64,000 bases of DNA, taken from assembly GCA_004369085.1 (NCBI GenBank), contig ML210147.1, positions 682,001 to 746,000 on the forward strand, read 5' to 3'. This document shows, in pieces, positions 36,094 to 46,462 of this stretch. A model generated the notes under the pieces. The model had not been told where the DNA came from, made no database searches, and saw only the letters and a list, made by a program, of their open reading frames with translations. The position numbers were made by a program, and so were the translations under genes. This DNA comes from Coprinopsis marcescibilis (taxonomy: Eukaryota > Basidiomycota > Agaricomycetes > Agaricales > Psathyrellaceae). Numbering within the stretch: position 1 is the first letter of the stretch; each line of letters opens with the position of its first letter.

Positions 36094-37537
36094 TTCACTT
36101 GTTCCACCCACGACTGCAAGTGTACATGTATCATCACGGTTGTATTTCTTCAGTGTACATCGAGGTTGCAGGTACACACTTATCGGTTTGTGATCATGCT
36201 GCAATCATAGCATTTATTTATTCCCAAGTATCATCGCGTCTCTAATTCCTCCCAATGAATCCGAATCACAGATCCAAAGGAAAATGTCGGTACGCCAGGT
36301 GACAGACCAACCACTACGTCCAGGTTGAATGACCAATGGGTGCATCGGATGCTCTGAGGCGCCTTCGATGAACTGTTGTTGTGGAGTGGTCTCAACAACA
36401 GAACATGTGGATTGCGACGCCTGGAATTGTTAAAAGATGGAAAGGCCCTGCTCAAAGCACCTCGGGTCAAGTCATTTCATCCCTTAGGGCAGGTTAACTA
36501 GTGTGATGCCATCTCGGTGGCAAAGACATTTGAACCCACGACTGACAGCTACTCACGGCGACTGGTGACCACAGCAAGTGATCAGGACCTAGACTCGTTA
36601 CATACCAAAGCTCATCGGCAATTACCGAGTCGAAATTCCCAGTATTTGGACCGTGCTAACCTTCACGGCAAGAGGATTCGCAAATGCCACGCCTTGTGTC
36701 GAAACTCTCTTTAGTTTGACAATGGTATGTGTTTTATGCTATAGGCCTGAACATCCCGGCTCTGACCCCGCCACTGACCAAAACTAGTGTCTTACCAATC
36801 GGGATGTGCGATAAAATCCTTAGTTTCCAAATTGAAGGCAGCACCTGACAACAGGAATGCGCTAAATTCGACTCAGCTTCGAAAACTACCTGAAATCATC
36901 ATTCTAAACTTTTCTCAAAACCCTTTCAGTCCAATTAGCCCTTCGGAAATCTCACTCCCTCACAGTATCACTAGCTAGTGGTTCGCAGCAATGAGCAGCC
37001 CTACTATTGCGGGCCCCGTGTATAAAATCCGTTCTCCATCCTCACTTGACGTTGGCGCGTTTCGGTCGTGCAGTTGCGCTACGTACGACATTGTACGTCC
37101 CGAGGCACTTTTGGCATCGCCCTCCCGCAAATCCGTGGCTTCTGCTGGGTTTCTGTTGTGCTTTTGGAAGGTAAAATACGTGGGATCGCTGATTGCAACA
37201 GTCCGCCCCGGAGTTATATCGCCTGGATGCAAGCTCCGTCTTCCCTTCTTTCCCTTCTTAATCGATTCTTACCGAACTTGTCCGCCAGCTTCTTGACTAT
37301 GCTTGTCACCCGTGGGACATCGATAGCCTCAACGCCGCCGCTATCGTCCTATGTATCTCATGCAAAGAAGAGTTTCCTTGATAGGGCCGGATGGAAGATG
37401 TCAATCTCAGGTTGTCCAACTGCCGCTTGCATGTAAGAGACATCATCCGTCTTCCTCAGCCATCTTTTCCGTGAAGATAAATACGTTGCTGGAAGAACAA
37501 ACTTTAGCCTCTTTCTTCCAGTTGTGAGTCTCTCTTG
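36094..37537. other. Intergenic between array genes A and B
   Basis: The largest gap in the array, about 1.4 kb. Short frames on both strands (e.g. 36975-37232 and 37358-37555, minus) show none of the family blocks. A TATA-like gtataaaa lies at about 37020. It could be a decayed gene, but I see no alignable remnant. Confidence 0.4.
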
Positions 37538-38782
37538 ATGATGTGGGTGGTGCATTTTCTCGTTCTCTGCGCTCTTTTCCTCGTTGGCGCCGAGAGTCAG
37601 ACGTCAGAAGCAGTCTGTTTACCCTATTACTCTTGGGTCAGTAGTGCTCAGATATCGTTGGCGCGTTACGACTAAACAAGAAAAAAGACATCGAATTCCC
37701 AAGGAAAGACGCCATGTGAAGTGGCAGCTTCCTTGCTGGCAGTTTGCAACGACGGAGGTAACATCGGTCTTCAAATCCGCCATTTAGAATTAATTTAATT
37801 CCGTTCAGAATTCGAAGTGCTACCCTTGTCCCTGGGCCAACATTATCGAGGCCCAGCATTGGTGGCCAATGCCAATCCATGCATCTGTAGCACGGTTGTC
37901 TTTTCCTTGATGACGGCCTGCGGTCTCTGCCAAGGTCGTAGCGTCCTACGGTATGGATTTACACTTTCTCCGTGAGACGGCTTGCCTGAAGTTAACCTTT
38001 CAGTTGGAGTCAGTGGTCTACGAATTGTCCTCGCGTCAGCCTTTCCAGGCATGTCTCCTCCCACCGTACCGTTTTTTTCTGACTTATTTCTGCGCCTTTA
38101 GCTTCCCAGAACAAATACCAGAAGGTACACGGGTTCAAGCATGGGCTTATTACGATGTTAGGGTGGGTTGCCTTCCTTTTGAAATTTCGTATTGATTACC
38201 ACGAATACTTTACCTAGACCAACGATATTTTTGACCAATTTCTCGCGAGAGACAACGCTAGTGAGTACTGCATGGTCTCTATTGAAGGGTGGACGTAGCT
38301 GAGACTCTTGAAACTGTGTAGATGCAACGGAGACCACCCCCCTTCCCGCCCCGGCCCCAACTTCCCTCTCCGTTTCCTCTTCCTTCAGCAACTCTCTTAC
38401 GCAGATCCCATCATCAATTCCAACGACTATACTTTCTGAGACTGAACCGGAACCTGGCGCAGAACAAGAGAAAGCGACAACCTCATCGGCCAATAAGATT
38501 GTTGGACCCATAATCGGTTCCCTGCTTGGAGCTGCTTTGATTTTTGGTCTGGCAGCCTTGTTCATCCACCGTCGCAACGCTCGGCGCAGAAGTAACGGAG
38601 AAATACTAACAGACACCAGCTCACGGCTGGAAAACTCACGGGAAATGATGAGACAAAGTCAACATGAGGTTCCTTCGATTCATGTTTCAGCCTCGGCTTC
38701 TTCGCAGGTAAGTTCTAATGCATAATTTCGTATCGAAAAGGAGATACGAACTTAATATTCGCCGCGCAGGGGCATCATTAAC
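37538..38782 (+). CDS. Array gene B: signal-peptide membrane protein
   Basis: Signal peptide MMWVVHFLVLCALFLVGAES, then VCLPYYSW. Spliced exons give SNSQGKTPCEVAASLLAVC (first block), HYRGPALVANANPCICSTV followed by VFSLMTACGLCQGRSVLR, RWSQWSTNC, and FPEQIPEGTRVQAWAYYDV, all in the order shared by the array. The stalk is Thr/Ser/Pro-rich. The helix is VGPIIGSLLGAALIFGLAALF with an RRNARRR stop-transfer. The tail (about 55 residues) ends SASSQGHH and lacks the DPSTWP motif. The intron 38049-38101 has a GC donor (gcatgt). Function unknown. Confidence 0.75.
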
Positions 38783-39098
38783 CGAAATGTACTTACTATT
38801 CATCAACTATGTCATACTCTTAGAGTCTATAGTATGGCTACTCCTTTAACAACCAACTAAACGGCGCTTTCTAAGTCAATGCTGCGTTGTTCTAACTCTA
38901 TAGTATATATCCTATGTCTATTTCCAACGTCGCTTACTGCCAACAGTACTACCACGCTACCCGAGATGCACGGACTTGTACAGATCATTCATCAAAGGTT
39001 TGCCCAATGCGACCGGTAGCGGTGCTTAGTGGTGCCATGCCCGTCGAGCGCCGCAGGTGCATTCTTTCTGCCAACGCCCACCACGAACTTTCTCCGCT
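38783..39098. other. Intergenic between array genes B and C
   Basis: 316 bp. The short phrase tctatagtat occurs twice (about 38827 and 38898). No gene. Confidence 0.4.
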
Positions 39099-40420
39099 AT
39101 GGCTGGCAGCGCTACAGCCGTTTGTACATCGACTGATCGTTGGGTATGTATAGGGCTTCAGCGCCCATGCTACAAGCACGATGAAGCGCTCACACCATCG
39201 TTTAGTCTTTCAACTCTCGTGACCAAAGCCCATGCTTTGTGGCTACTCAACTTGCAGGAGCTTGCGTGGGCGGCGGTAAGATTTCAGTGCTTTCAAGTAC
39301 GTTTCGTCACATTGAAATATCCCTTTGTTAGACTTTCGTCTGCCACCTCTTGGGGAAGGATTCGTTTACTTGGGCCCTAATAGGGAGGTCGTGAACGCTT
39401 GTCGTTGTAGCTCGGTGTACTACTCTGTGCTCAGTGCATGTGCGGAATGTCAAGGGCGCAACTGGGTCACGTACGTCAATTATAGCAATTCAGGTTCAAT
39501 TTCTGATACACCTCTCATTTATAGATGGACAGACTACAACGACAACTGTACAGCTGTAAACTTGCAACAGTTCGTAACAGCCTCGCCATCGTTCGTGGAT
39601 CTTACGTCTAACGTTTACCTTGATAGGTTCCCAGCACAAATACCAACTGGCGTTTCTGTTCCTCAGTGGGCATATCTCGATGTCTCTGTAAGTAATCTGT
39701 TTCTTGTAGCTATCGTGGTCACTCATTTTAAAAACAGGTGGACGATACGTTTGATGTTTCCCTCGCCCAGGCTGCAAGTGCGTTAATGTTCACCGGTTAC
39801 GATAAAGCAATGGCTAATCGTCCTTAGGAGGCCCTGAGGCCACCGGCGGAACCTCTCCAAACCTTCCCGGAGGTGGAAGTGGTGGCTCCCAAGTCAATGC
39901 TGGTGCCATTGCTGGCGGCGTTATTGGCGGCGTCGCAGGCCTAGCGCTTATCGGTCTACTGATTTTCTTCATCCTTCGTCAGAAGAAGAAGAACAAAACT
40001 CCTCCTTCCGCCCAATACGCTGCGTCGCAGCCGGAGTCCACGTCGATACCACCATATACTCCGCCCCCTATGTCTTATGGAAACACTGGTGATGGCAGCA
40101 CATATCCATCGGCCAACCCTGCGAAGGTCTATGTAAGTCTCAAGAGATGTGTGCCAATACTTGTGCTTTGGGTCTAACTGAACTATCAGGATCCAAATGA
40201 CCCTTCCACCTGGCCAAGCAATTCGTTCTCGCCCTCCCCTCAGAACACTGGGAACCAAAGCAGCAATCATGGTGCTTTCCCTGTCAACAGCAATCCTGGA
40301 TACGTCCCTCAAGTCAACACTGGTCACTCAGGGTCCACCGGATACGCATCTAACCCTCACACTACATATACCCAACCCAACCAGCCTACTGGGCGGTATA
40401 CTGGTGTAGCAGAGATTTAA
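39099..40420 (+). CDS. Array gene C: membrane protein lacking a signal peptide
   Basis: Begins MAGSATAVCTSTDRW with no hydrophobic leader, so insertion would rely on the internal helix (N-out topology). Then SFNSRDQSPCFVATQLAGAC, FRLPPLGEGFVYLGPN, ACRCSSVYYSVLSACAECQG, WTDYNDNC, FPAQIPTGVSVPQWAYLDV and DDTFDVSLAQA. After a Gly/Ser stalk the helix GAIAGGVIGGVAGLALIGLLIFFIL is followed by RQKKKNK. The tail (about 140 residues) has DPNDPSTWPSNS directly after an exon junction, many Tyr/Pro/Ser/Thr residues, and ends GRYTGVAEI. Function unknown. A receptor-like or wall-sensing role is only suggested by the layout. Confidence 0.77.
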
Positions 40421-40864
40421 GTACCCTTCCATTTAACTGTTGCTCATGGACGTCGGACACTTTTCGCAATTGTGCTTCTTATATTGTTGGAAATCAGACT
40501 ATTTACCTTAAATTCACATATATTTTTGCACCGCGGGAGAGCCTGGGAGAGCTGCCGCTGCTGAAGGGTCGCCTGACCATGACAGAAATCTTGAATCAAA
40601 ACGCCGAGTTCTTTAAGTTGACCAGACCAGTGGAACCAGGTGGAACCCAACTCGAGGAAGCCCCGATAGAGTCGCTTCGGGCCTGTGTTCCACGCGGACA
40701 TGATGATGGGCGCTTTTGGTCGGATGCTGTGCGATGTACACGAATAGCCCACGATGATAGGGTGAATCCTGTTTAGCGGTTTTCTGAGCGGTGTTGTTGA
40801 CATCAACGGCTACTACTGGCGGTGGCAAGGGCCTTGGAAATCATCCTTGCTCTGTACCACCACA
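40421..40864. other. Intergenic between array genes C and D
   Basis: 444 bp. A frame of 120 codons on the minus strand (40444-40806) has no recognisable content. AT-rich just after gene C. Confidence 0.4.
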
Positions 40865-42145
40865 ATGGTGAACGCTCGCACGATTATCAGCCTGGTCGCA
40901 TTCGCGGTTGGTGCTACGGCACAGAGCACGAATGTCGTATGCCCTGATGATTTTGCATGGGTAAGCTAAACTGCAGATTGTGCGTACGAGGATCTGACCC
41001 ATCACAGGCATCCAACTCACTGGGTCAAAACCCATGTTTAGTTTCCTCGTACCTTCAGTCCGCATGCGGCTCAAGTCAGCTCTTTCTTCTCCGGAGAGGA
41101 TCTTGTATCTGACTTGGCAAAACACAAGCTGTTACCGTGAATCTAATACCCGCCGGGACACATTATACTGGGCCTCAGAGCCTGGGGCAGGCGACGGTGT
41201 GTAATTGTAACACCGTCGTGTACTCCTTGACTAGCGCTTGCGGTGCGTGTCAAGGAAGAGCGGTCTGGAACTGGACAGATTGGTCTGTCAATTGCACTCC
41301 AGAGGGAACGAGCATTGCAAGGTGAACTCAATGTCTCCCCTGCAGACTGGTAATCACTGACATTCTTCCCTCCTCAGGTTCCCAAGACAGATACCTGACG
41401 GTACCGAGGCTCCTGAATGGGCTTTTCTCGACGTGACAACCAACGTACGTTCGAAACAAATCAGAGCACTCCATCACTAAATACAATCGGCCTTAGCCCG
41501 GAGAGACCTGGGACCCCGTTCAAGCTCGACTAGGTACGCTAAAGGGTTTCTTTCTTGTTGGCATTCCCGCTTACTTCCAGTCACCGCTCAGCTGCTGTAC
41601 TACCTCCGAGTTCAAGCTCGGTTCCAATCCCGCAGAACACAAATACGAATCTCCCGCCTATCCAAACAAGTCCATTAAACCCTCCAGCAGCTGAGCAGCA
41701 GAGCACAACAAATGCTGGAGCTATCGCTGGAGGTGTTGTCGGAGGCCTTGTTTTTCTCGTTACCGTTGGTCTCGCGGTTTTCTGGTTTGTCCTTCGAAAA
41801 AAGCGCACTTCCGAAACCGGTGTCCCTAGTAACTTCGTCATCGACGAAAATATCAGACCAAATCCGATTCCAGTGGCAGCAAGTCCTCCACCAATGTCCC
41901 AACGTACTGGCACATCTCCATATAGTCCTTCTCCTTATTACGGCGTAGGTTTATTTCTAGCCTGGGCCTATTCCTTTCTAAGCCTTTTTTTACCACAGGA
42001 TGAATCTTTTGACGTTCGGGATGCACACAGGGCGCCTTCTGTGATTCAGACAACATTAACCACGAGAAGATCGCAAGAGAGCTTCAACGTCTCACAGTTT
42101 GGTTCTCCACAACCCCGTGGGTACACAGGTGCTGCCGAAGTATGA
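40865..42145 (+). CDS. Array gene D: signal-peptide membrane protein
   Basis: Signal peptide MVNARTIISLVAFAVGATAQ, then VVCPDDFAW. Blocks follow: ASNSLGQNPCLVSSYLQSAC, IPAGTHYTGPQSLGQ, CNCNTVVYSLTSACGACQG, WNWTDWSVNC, FPRQIPDGTEAPEWAFLDV, GETWDPVQARL. A Ser/Pro/Asn stalk leads to the helix GAIAGGVVGGLVFLVTVGLAVFWFVL ending RKKR. The tail has RTGTSPYSPSPYYG, is rejoined over an intron to DESFDVRDAHRAPS, and ends GYTGAAEV, similar to the ends of C and G. There is no DPSTWP motif. Intron positions match those of C, E, F and G. Confidence 0.77.
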
Positions 42146-42641
42146 TGAGTACCAGCCGCCTGTACAGACGCCCTTCAATACATCTGCCTACGGCAACAAA
42201 GTTTTACGAGCTGCACTTGCTTGAGTAATCGTCGTGCACTGGAAACCGTTTTGAAGGCATGCAGCTTGTCCTTTCAAGCTTTACCCACATCACTCGAGTC
42301 ATCTTCTTCGAAATTCGCGAAGTAAGCTCCATAGTCTTCTTATCTTGGAAGCAAGTGAAGATGTGATCGATTACTAGTATCGTTCTAATGGGCGCTTGAC
42401 GAGTCAATCTCGGTGTTTGTGTCAATGCCAGGTCGAAGCGGCGTTCACTGTTATATCATCTGAAGCTGCTATAAGATCATCAGGAACCCATGCCCCCCTA
42501 GATCCGATATTGTTGCACCACTCAGTGTGGTGACTTCCCTTCGACACAACACTGAACTCCGCCGCTTTTCATTATAGGATCCCCTCGGCACTTTCGACTC
42601 CAAATCTCCACAGACTGTGCTCCTCTCTTTGAGAACCGCTA
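42146..42641. other. Intergenic between array genes D and E
   Basis: 496 bp with no supportable gene or element. Confidence 0.4.
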
Positions 42642-43969
42642 ATGTCCACTTCTAGTACCCCAGTAGCTGAATGTGTCGCGAACCACTGGGTGAGTTTCTC
42701 CTACTCGCTCCCTAACTTCGTCTGGCTGATCTTATTGCCCAACTTTGGCGTTTAGACGATCAACAGTCTTGGTCAAAGTCCATGCGAGGTCGCTGGGCTG
42801 TTGGCCCAGGTGTGTACTGGCGTCAGTGAGTTGAGGGCTCGCGAATTTGCATCGCAGATCGACCTTTGACCAACGTACGATCAGGGCTAATTCTGCCGCA
42901 ACTGCCTGAGAGAAATGAATATTATGGTCCCAATTCGACGAACCAAAACTCATGTCGATGCAGCTCAGTTCTGTACTCGCTGATAAGTGCTTGCGCTCAC
43001 TGTCAAGAACGGAATTATGTGGAGTAAGTGGTGATAGGCCGGTGGAGCAATAACAACTGTCTTGGCGCCATTCTAACATTTTAAAAGGTGGTCAAAGTAT
43101 AAGGAGAACTGCACGGCAGCCATGACCCCTCACTCGGGAAGGTTCGTGAATGAAATTTCAATGTGTTCCTTGATCTGCTCAACCCCCAGTGCATAGTTTT
43201 CCTTTTCCTCTTCCCCCTGGGGTAGCTGTACCATCGTGGGCCTATCAAGATGTCGAGGTCAGGACCAAACGTTCGTTGATAGAAACGCCGGACTGAAATA
43301 ACCACCTAATATTAGAAAGGGGACACCTTTGACATCTCCGCCGCAATTATCTCTGGTTAGTTTTATTCTCTTTGATTGCCCTCATTTACAACGTGACCAA
43401 CTTGGCCTCTGGGCTCGAAGAAGGAGAAGTGACACATGTGGATTCTTCAGCCCCTTCCCCAACCAGTGCTTCCCCTAAAGTGAACATTGCGGCGGTGGCT
43501 GGAGGAGTGGTTGGAGGAATTGTGTTTCTCGTCGGGTTGGGTATCCTGCTGGCGTCCATAATTCGTTGTCGTCAGGCCCGCAGGAGCTTACGCTCACCAC
43601 ATGTGTTGGTCGACGAAGATCTCTCACATCCAAATAATGCGCCTCTGAATGTTCAGCAACGCACTGGAACGACCATTTCTGCGTCTATTGTGGCACCTCA
43701 ATCCCCAATGAAACTTTATGTAAGCCCGCATGCCTGTCTCGCTGAGACAACCTTTGACCTGATCCCTGCACCAGAATCCGGATGACCCCTCCACTTGGCC
43801 AGCTTCGCCTGACGTCCCAGTCGTCGCCGATACACTGCACTACCGCAACACTTCGGTTACTTCCACATCGACTGCGGCGACTCATCCTTATGAAGACACA
43901 CCCCCACCATATGTCGACACTGGTGACAATACAGCCGCTCGTCCTCGCAAAGCCAGAACTAAGTCATAA
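42642..43969 (+). CDS. Array gene E: membrane protein lacking a signal peptide
   Basis: Starts MSTSSTPVAECVANHW, with no leader. Then TINSLGQSPCEVAGLLAQVC, LILPQLPERNEYYGPN, SCRCSSVLYSLISACAHCQ, WSKYKENC, VPSWAYQDVE and GDTFDISAAIIS. A short linker (EGEVTHVDSSAPSPTSA) reaches the helix NIAAVAGGVVGGIVFLVGLGILL with RCRQARR after it. The tail carries LNVQQRTGTTISA, then SPMKLY at an exon end, joined to NPDDPSTWPASPDV, and ends ARPRKARTKS. The intron after VCTG (near 42828) may use a GC donor, since a GT donor would put a stop in frame. Closest in layout to F and G. Confidence 0.75.
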
Positions 43970-44431
43970 ATAGGATGGGATGCCCACCCAGAACATGTAA
44001 GGACGTTGAAGGAGACGTTCCAGTACGGTTTAGCGACTCGGATGCCATGCAGAATATCTCAATTGTATAGTAGCAGTTAGATGGCTCAGTACAAGGCAAT
44101 TGTATCGTAAAATAAAGCTTTTGAAAGCAATTTTGAAGGGCTAGTCAAGCAACCGAGTGGCCGCTCGCAATTTATTACGGCCTTAGCCTCAACCTCCAAC
44201 TTGCCTCCAACGCCCAGGAATGATATGTTAGCCTTGATCCGATCACCCGGACATTTGATATGAGACCAGCGACACACAGCCCTTCACAGTCAGACTTCTT
44301 CAGAGAGAATATATATGAACGAACGGCGCAAGATTTCGCCTCGGTTCGATCAGCGCCCATAATCTCGGCCATACCCACAAGCAACACTCTTCTCGTGCTC
44401 TCAGGCTCTTCCGTACTGGTTGCTCCAAACC
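43970..44431. other. Intergenic between array genes E and F
   Basis: 462 bp. A TATA-like atatatat lies near 44310, about 120 bp before the gene F start. Otherwise nothing seen. Confidence 0.4.
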
Positions 44432-45769
44432 ATGGCATCGAGCCCTGCGCCAACATGTACGGCCCAAGATACTATTGATTGGGTATTTGACTTTGATACT
44501 CATATCTTTTATGATGCATAACGCTGATCATTGAACTCCAGAGCTTCAATTCATTGGGACAAAGTCCTTGCGAAGTTGCCAGCATTCTAGCCGGAGTTTG
44601 CGTTTCCGAGGGGTTCAGTGAGTGGCGGGTGGTCACTCACATACAGCTTCGGATCCATATGCTCTATTTCAGGGTTCAGGCTACCTCCACTTACCAACCC
44701 AAGGCAATTCTATACTGGGCCAAAGGTGGATGAACAGAATTCCTGCAGGTGTAGCTCTGTGGTATATTCCTTGATGAGTGCTTGCTCGCGATGCCAAGGA
44801 GGTAGTATCCTTCAGTATGTCTTCCACCAAGTACCACCAGAGCTGAAACTAACTGGAAAACTCTCATTAGATGGCTACCCTATTCAGCCAATTGTAGCAC
44901 CAAGTTTCATGGCTCGTTCGTCTCTGTTCTACCCTCACTCGAAACCTGAACTTACCTGGGCTTGTAGCTACCCTATGCCCATCCCGGAAGGAGTCGCTGT
45001 GCCCCGCTGGGCCTACATGGATGTTGAAGTGAGCTCGCTGTAATAGCGCTACAAACGCATGTTCACTAACCCTTTTAAGGTTGAGAGAAATATATTTCAA
45101 TCATCTGCTGCTGTGGCCATTGGTTTGTCTACTCTCGCCCCGTACATACTAAGCTACAGCGCTGAGCTCTCATTTCATAGCCGGGGAGGTTACCTCAGCG
45201 GACAATGCACCTCCCACTATACCGATCCCTGAAGCGCCATCGGCACAGGAGCCCCAGAAGACTAGTAATGTGGGAGCGATTACTGGGGGTGTAGTCGGTG
45301 GTGTGGTATTCCTTGCTTTAATAGGAATCTTGGCTGGGTTCTTCCTGCGACGTCGTAAACAGACGGTAGAGGCGGAGAAGCCACCAGACTTGGATAAAGC
45401 AGATAGTTATGGAGTCGACGCTTTAGCTCTGGGAGATGAATCTTTCAACACGCACCAGTTCACTGGGACTACTCTCTCTGCCCCAGCACCTCCGTTGAAG
45501 CTATATGTGGGTGTCAAGCATCTATCTGGTGTCATTGGTATCTTATGGCTATTTAATAGGATCCCGACGACCCTTCAACGTTTCCATCGGCCAAGGGCGA
45601 CTTTGAGTCTCGATTCCCCAACAAATCGTTCGGATCGCCCGACAGGTCCAGTGTGGCAACGTCTGATAATTACCGGCTGGACCCTATCCATCCTAACTTC
45701 ACAGGTATGACTGGAACCACAGCCATGACTAATAGTGGCATGTATACGGGTCACGGCCCCGTCATTTGA
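44432..45769 (+). CDS. Array gene F: membrane protein lacking a signal peptide
   Basis: Starts MASSPAPTCTAQDTIDW, with no leader. Then SFNSLGQSPCEVASILAGVC, RLPPLTNPRQFYTGPKVDEQ, SCRCSSVVYSLMSACSRCQG, WLPYSANC, and PMPIPEGVAVPRWAYMDVE. The linker AGEVTSADNAPPTIP leads to the helix GAITGGVVGGVVFLALIGILAGFFL with RRRK. The tail has FTGTTLSAPAPPLKLY, spliced to DPDDPSTFPSAKGDF, and ends YTGHGPVI. One intron starts gttcgt, as in gene C at the same place. Function unknown. Confidence 0.77.
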
Positions 45770-46462
45770 GCCACGACGCGTTATCTACGCTACGAAATTT
45801 CATGTTCAGATGTACGACTCTTGTGCAACGTATTGAATCATATCCTAAGCCGGGCCTTGTCTGACAGATTCTTTCAGGATTACACTCGGCATTCTGACGC
45901 CACCGACTGTCGAGCCTTGACTCTTGAGGGTAAGCTGCGAGCCGCTAAATCGACCGCTAAATCGACGCGGCAAATTGCGACGCGTCGCTAGAAGTTAATC
46001 ACGTGCCTGGGACATTTCAAGGCCGCTATTTTCGGGGTGTCACGACTCCACTGACTGAAGTTAACTTGTAACACTTTGGCGTCCGCAAGTAATTGAGTAC
46101 ACAACGCCACTGCCTCCCAGTCTCTCGTGTATCCTCGTGTTTCTGAGGTTTGTATTCTGGCGGACCTGCCAGGCGGCTGAATCGGACATCATGGCTCTCC
46201 TGAAACCTATTTGCGGCAATGGCAGAAACCATTTACATGTTTTTGGAAGGGCTTACGTAGATGAGCGTTGCATTCCACCTCTCAATCTATGCCATGTTGT
46301 GCGGACCGCTCCAACACCTAACCCTTACACAGCCAAACGCCGGACTTCTGCCAGTGACTCTCTCTTGATAAGGGCGTTTTGGCATGGAACGAGGTCTCCG
46401 TTTGCTGCCTTGAGCCCCGTCCGCTGCGATCAGCCCTCTGCTGTACCTCTCTCTCTACCACA
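45770..46462. other. Intergenic between array genes F and G, with short repeat and palindrome
   Basis: 693 bp. Around 45930-45995 ccgctaaatcga is repeated in tandem, followed by the 12-bp palindrome gcgacgcgtcgc, which contains ACGCGT. No gene supported. Confidence 0.4.

Noticed and set aside
36975..37555. Minus-strand frames between array genes A and B
   Set aside because: Considered as a decayed gene, but no family resemblance or splice structure could be found.
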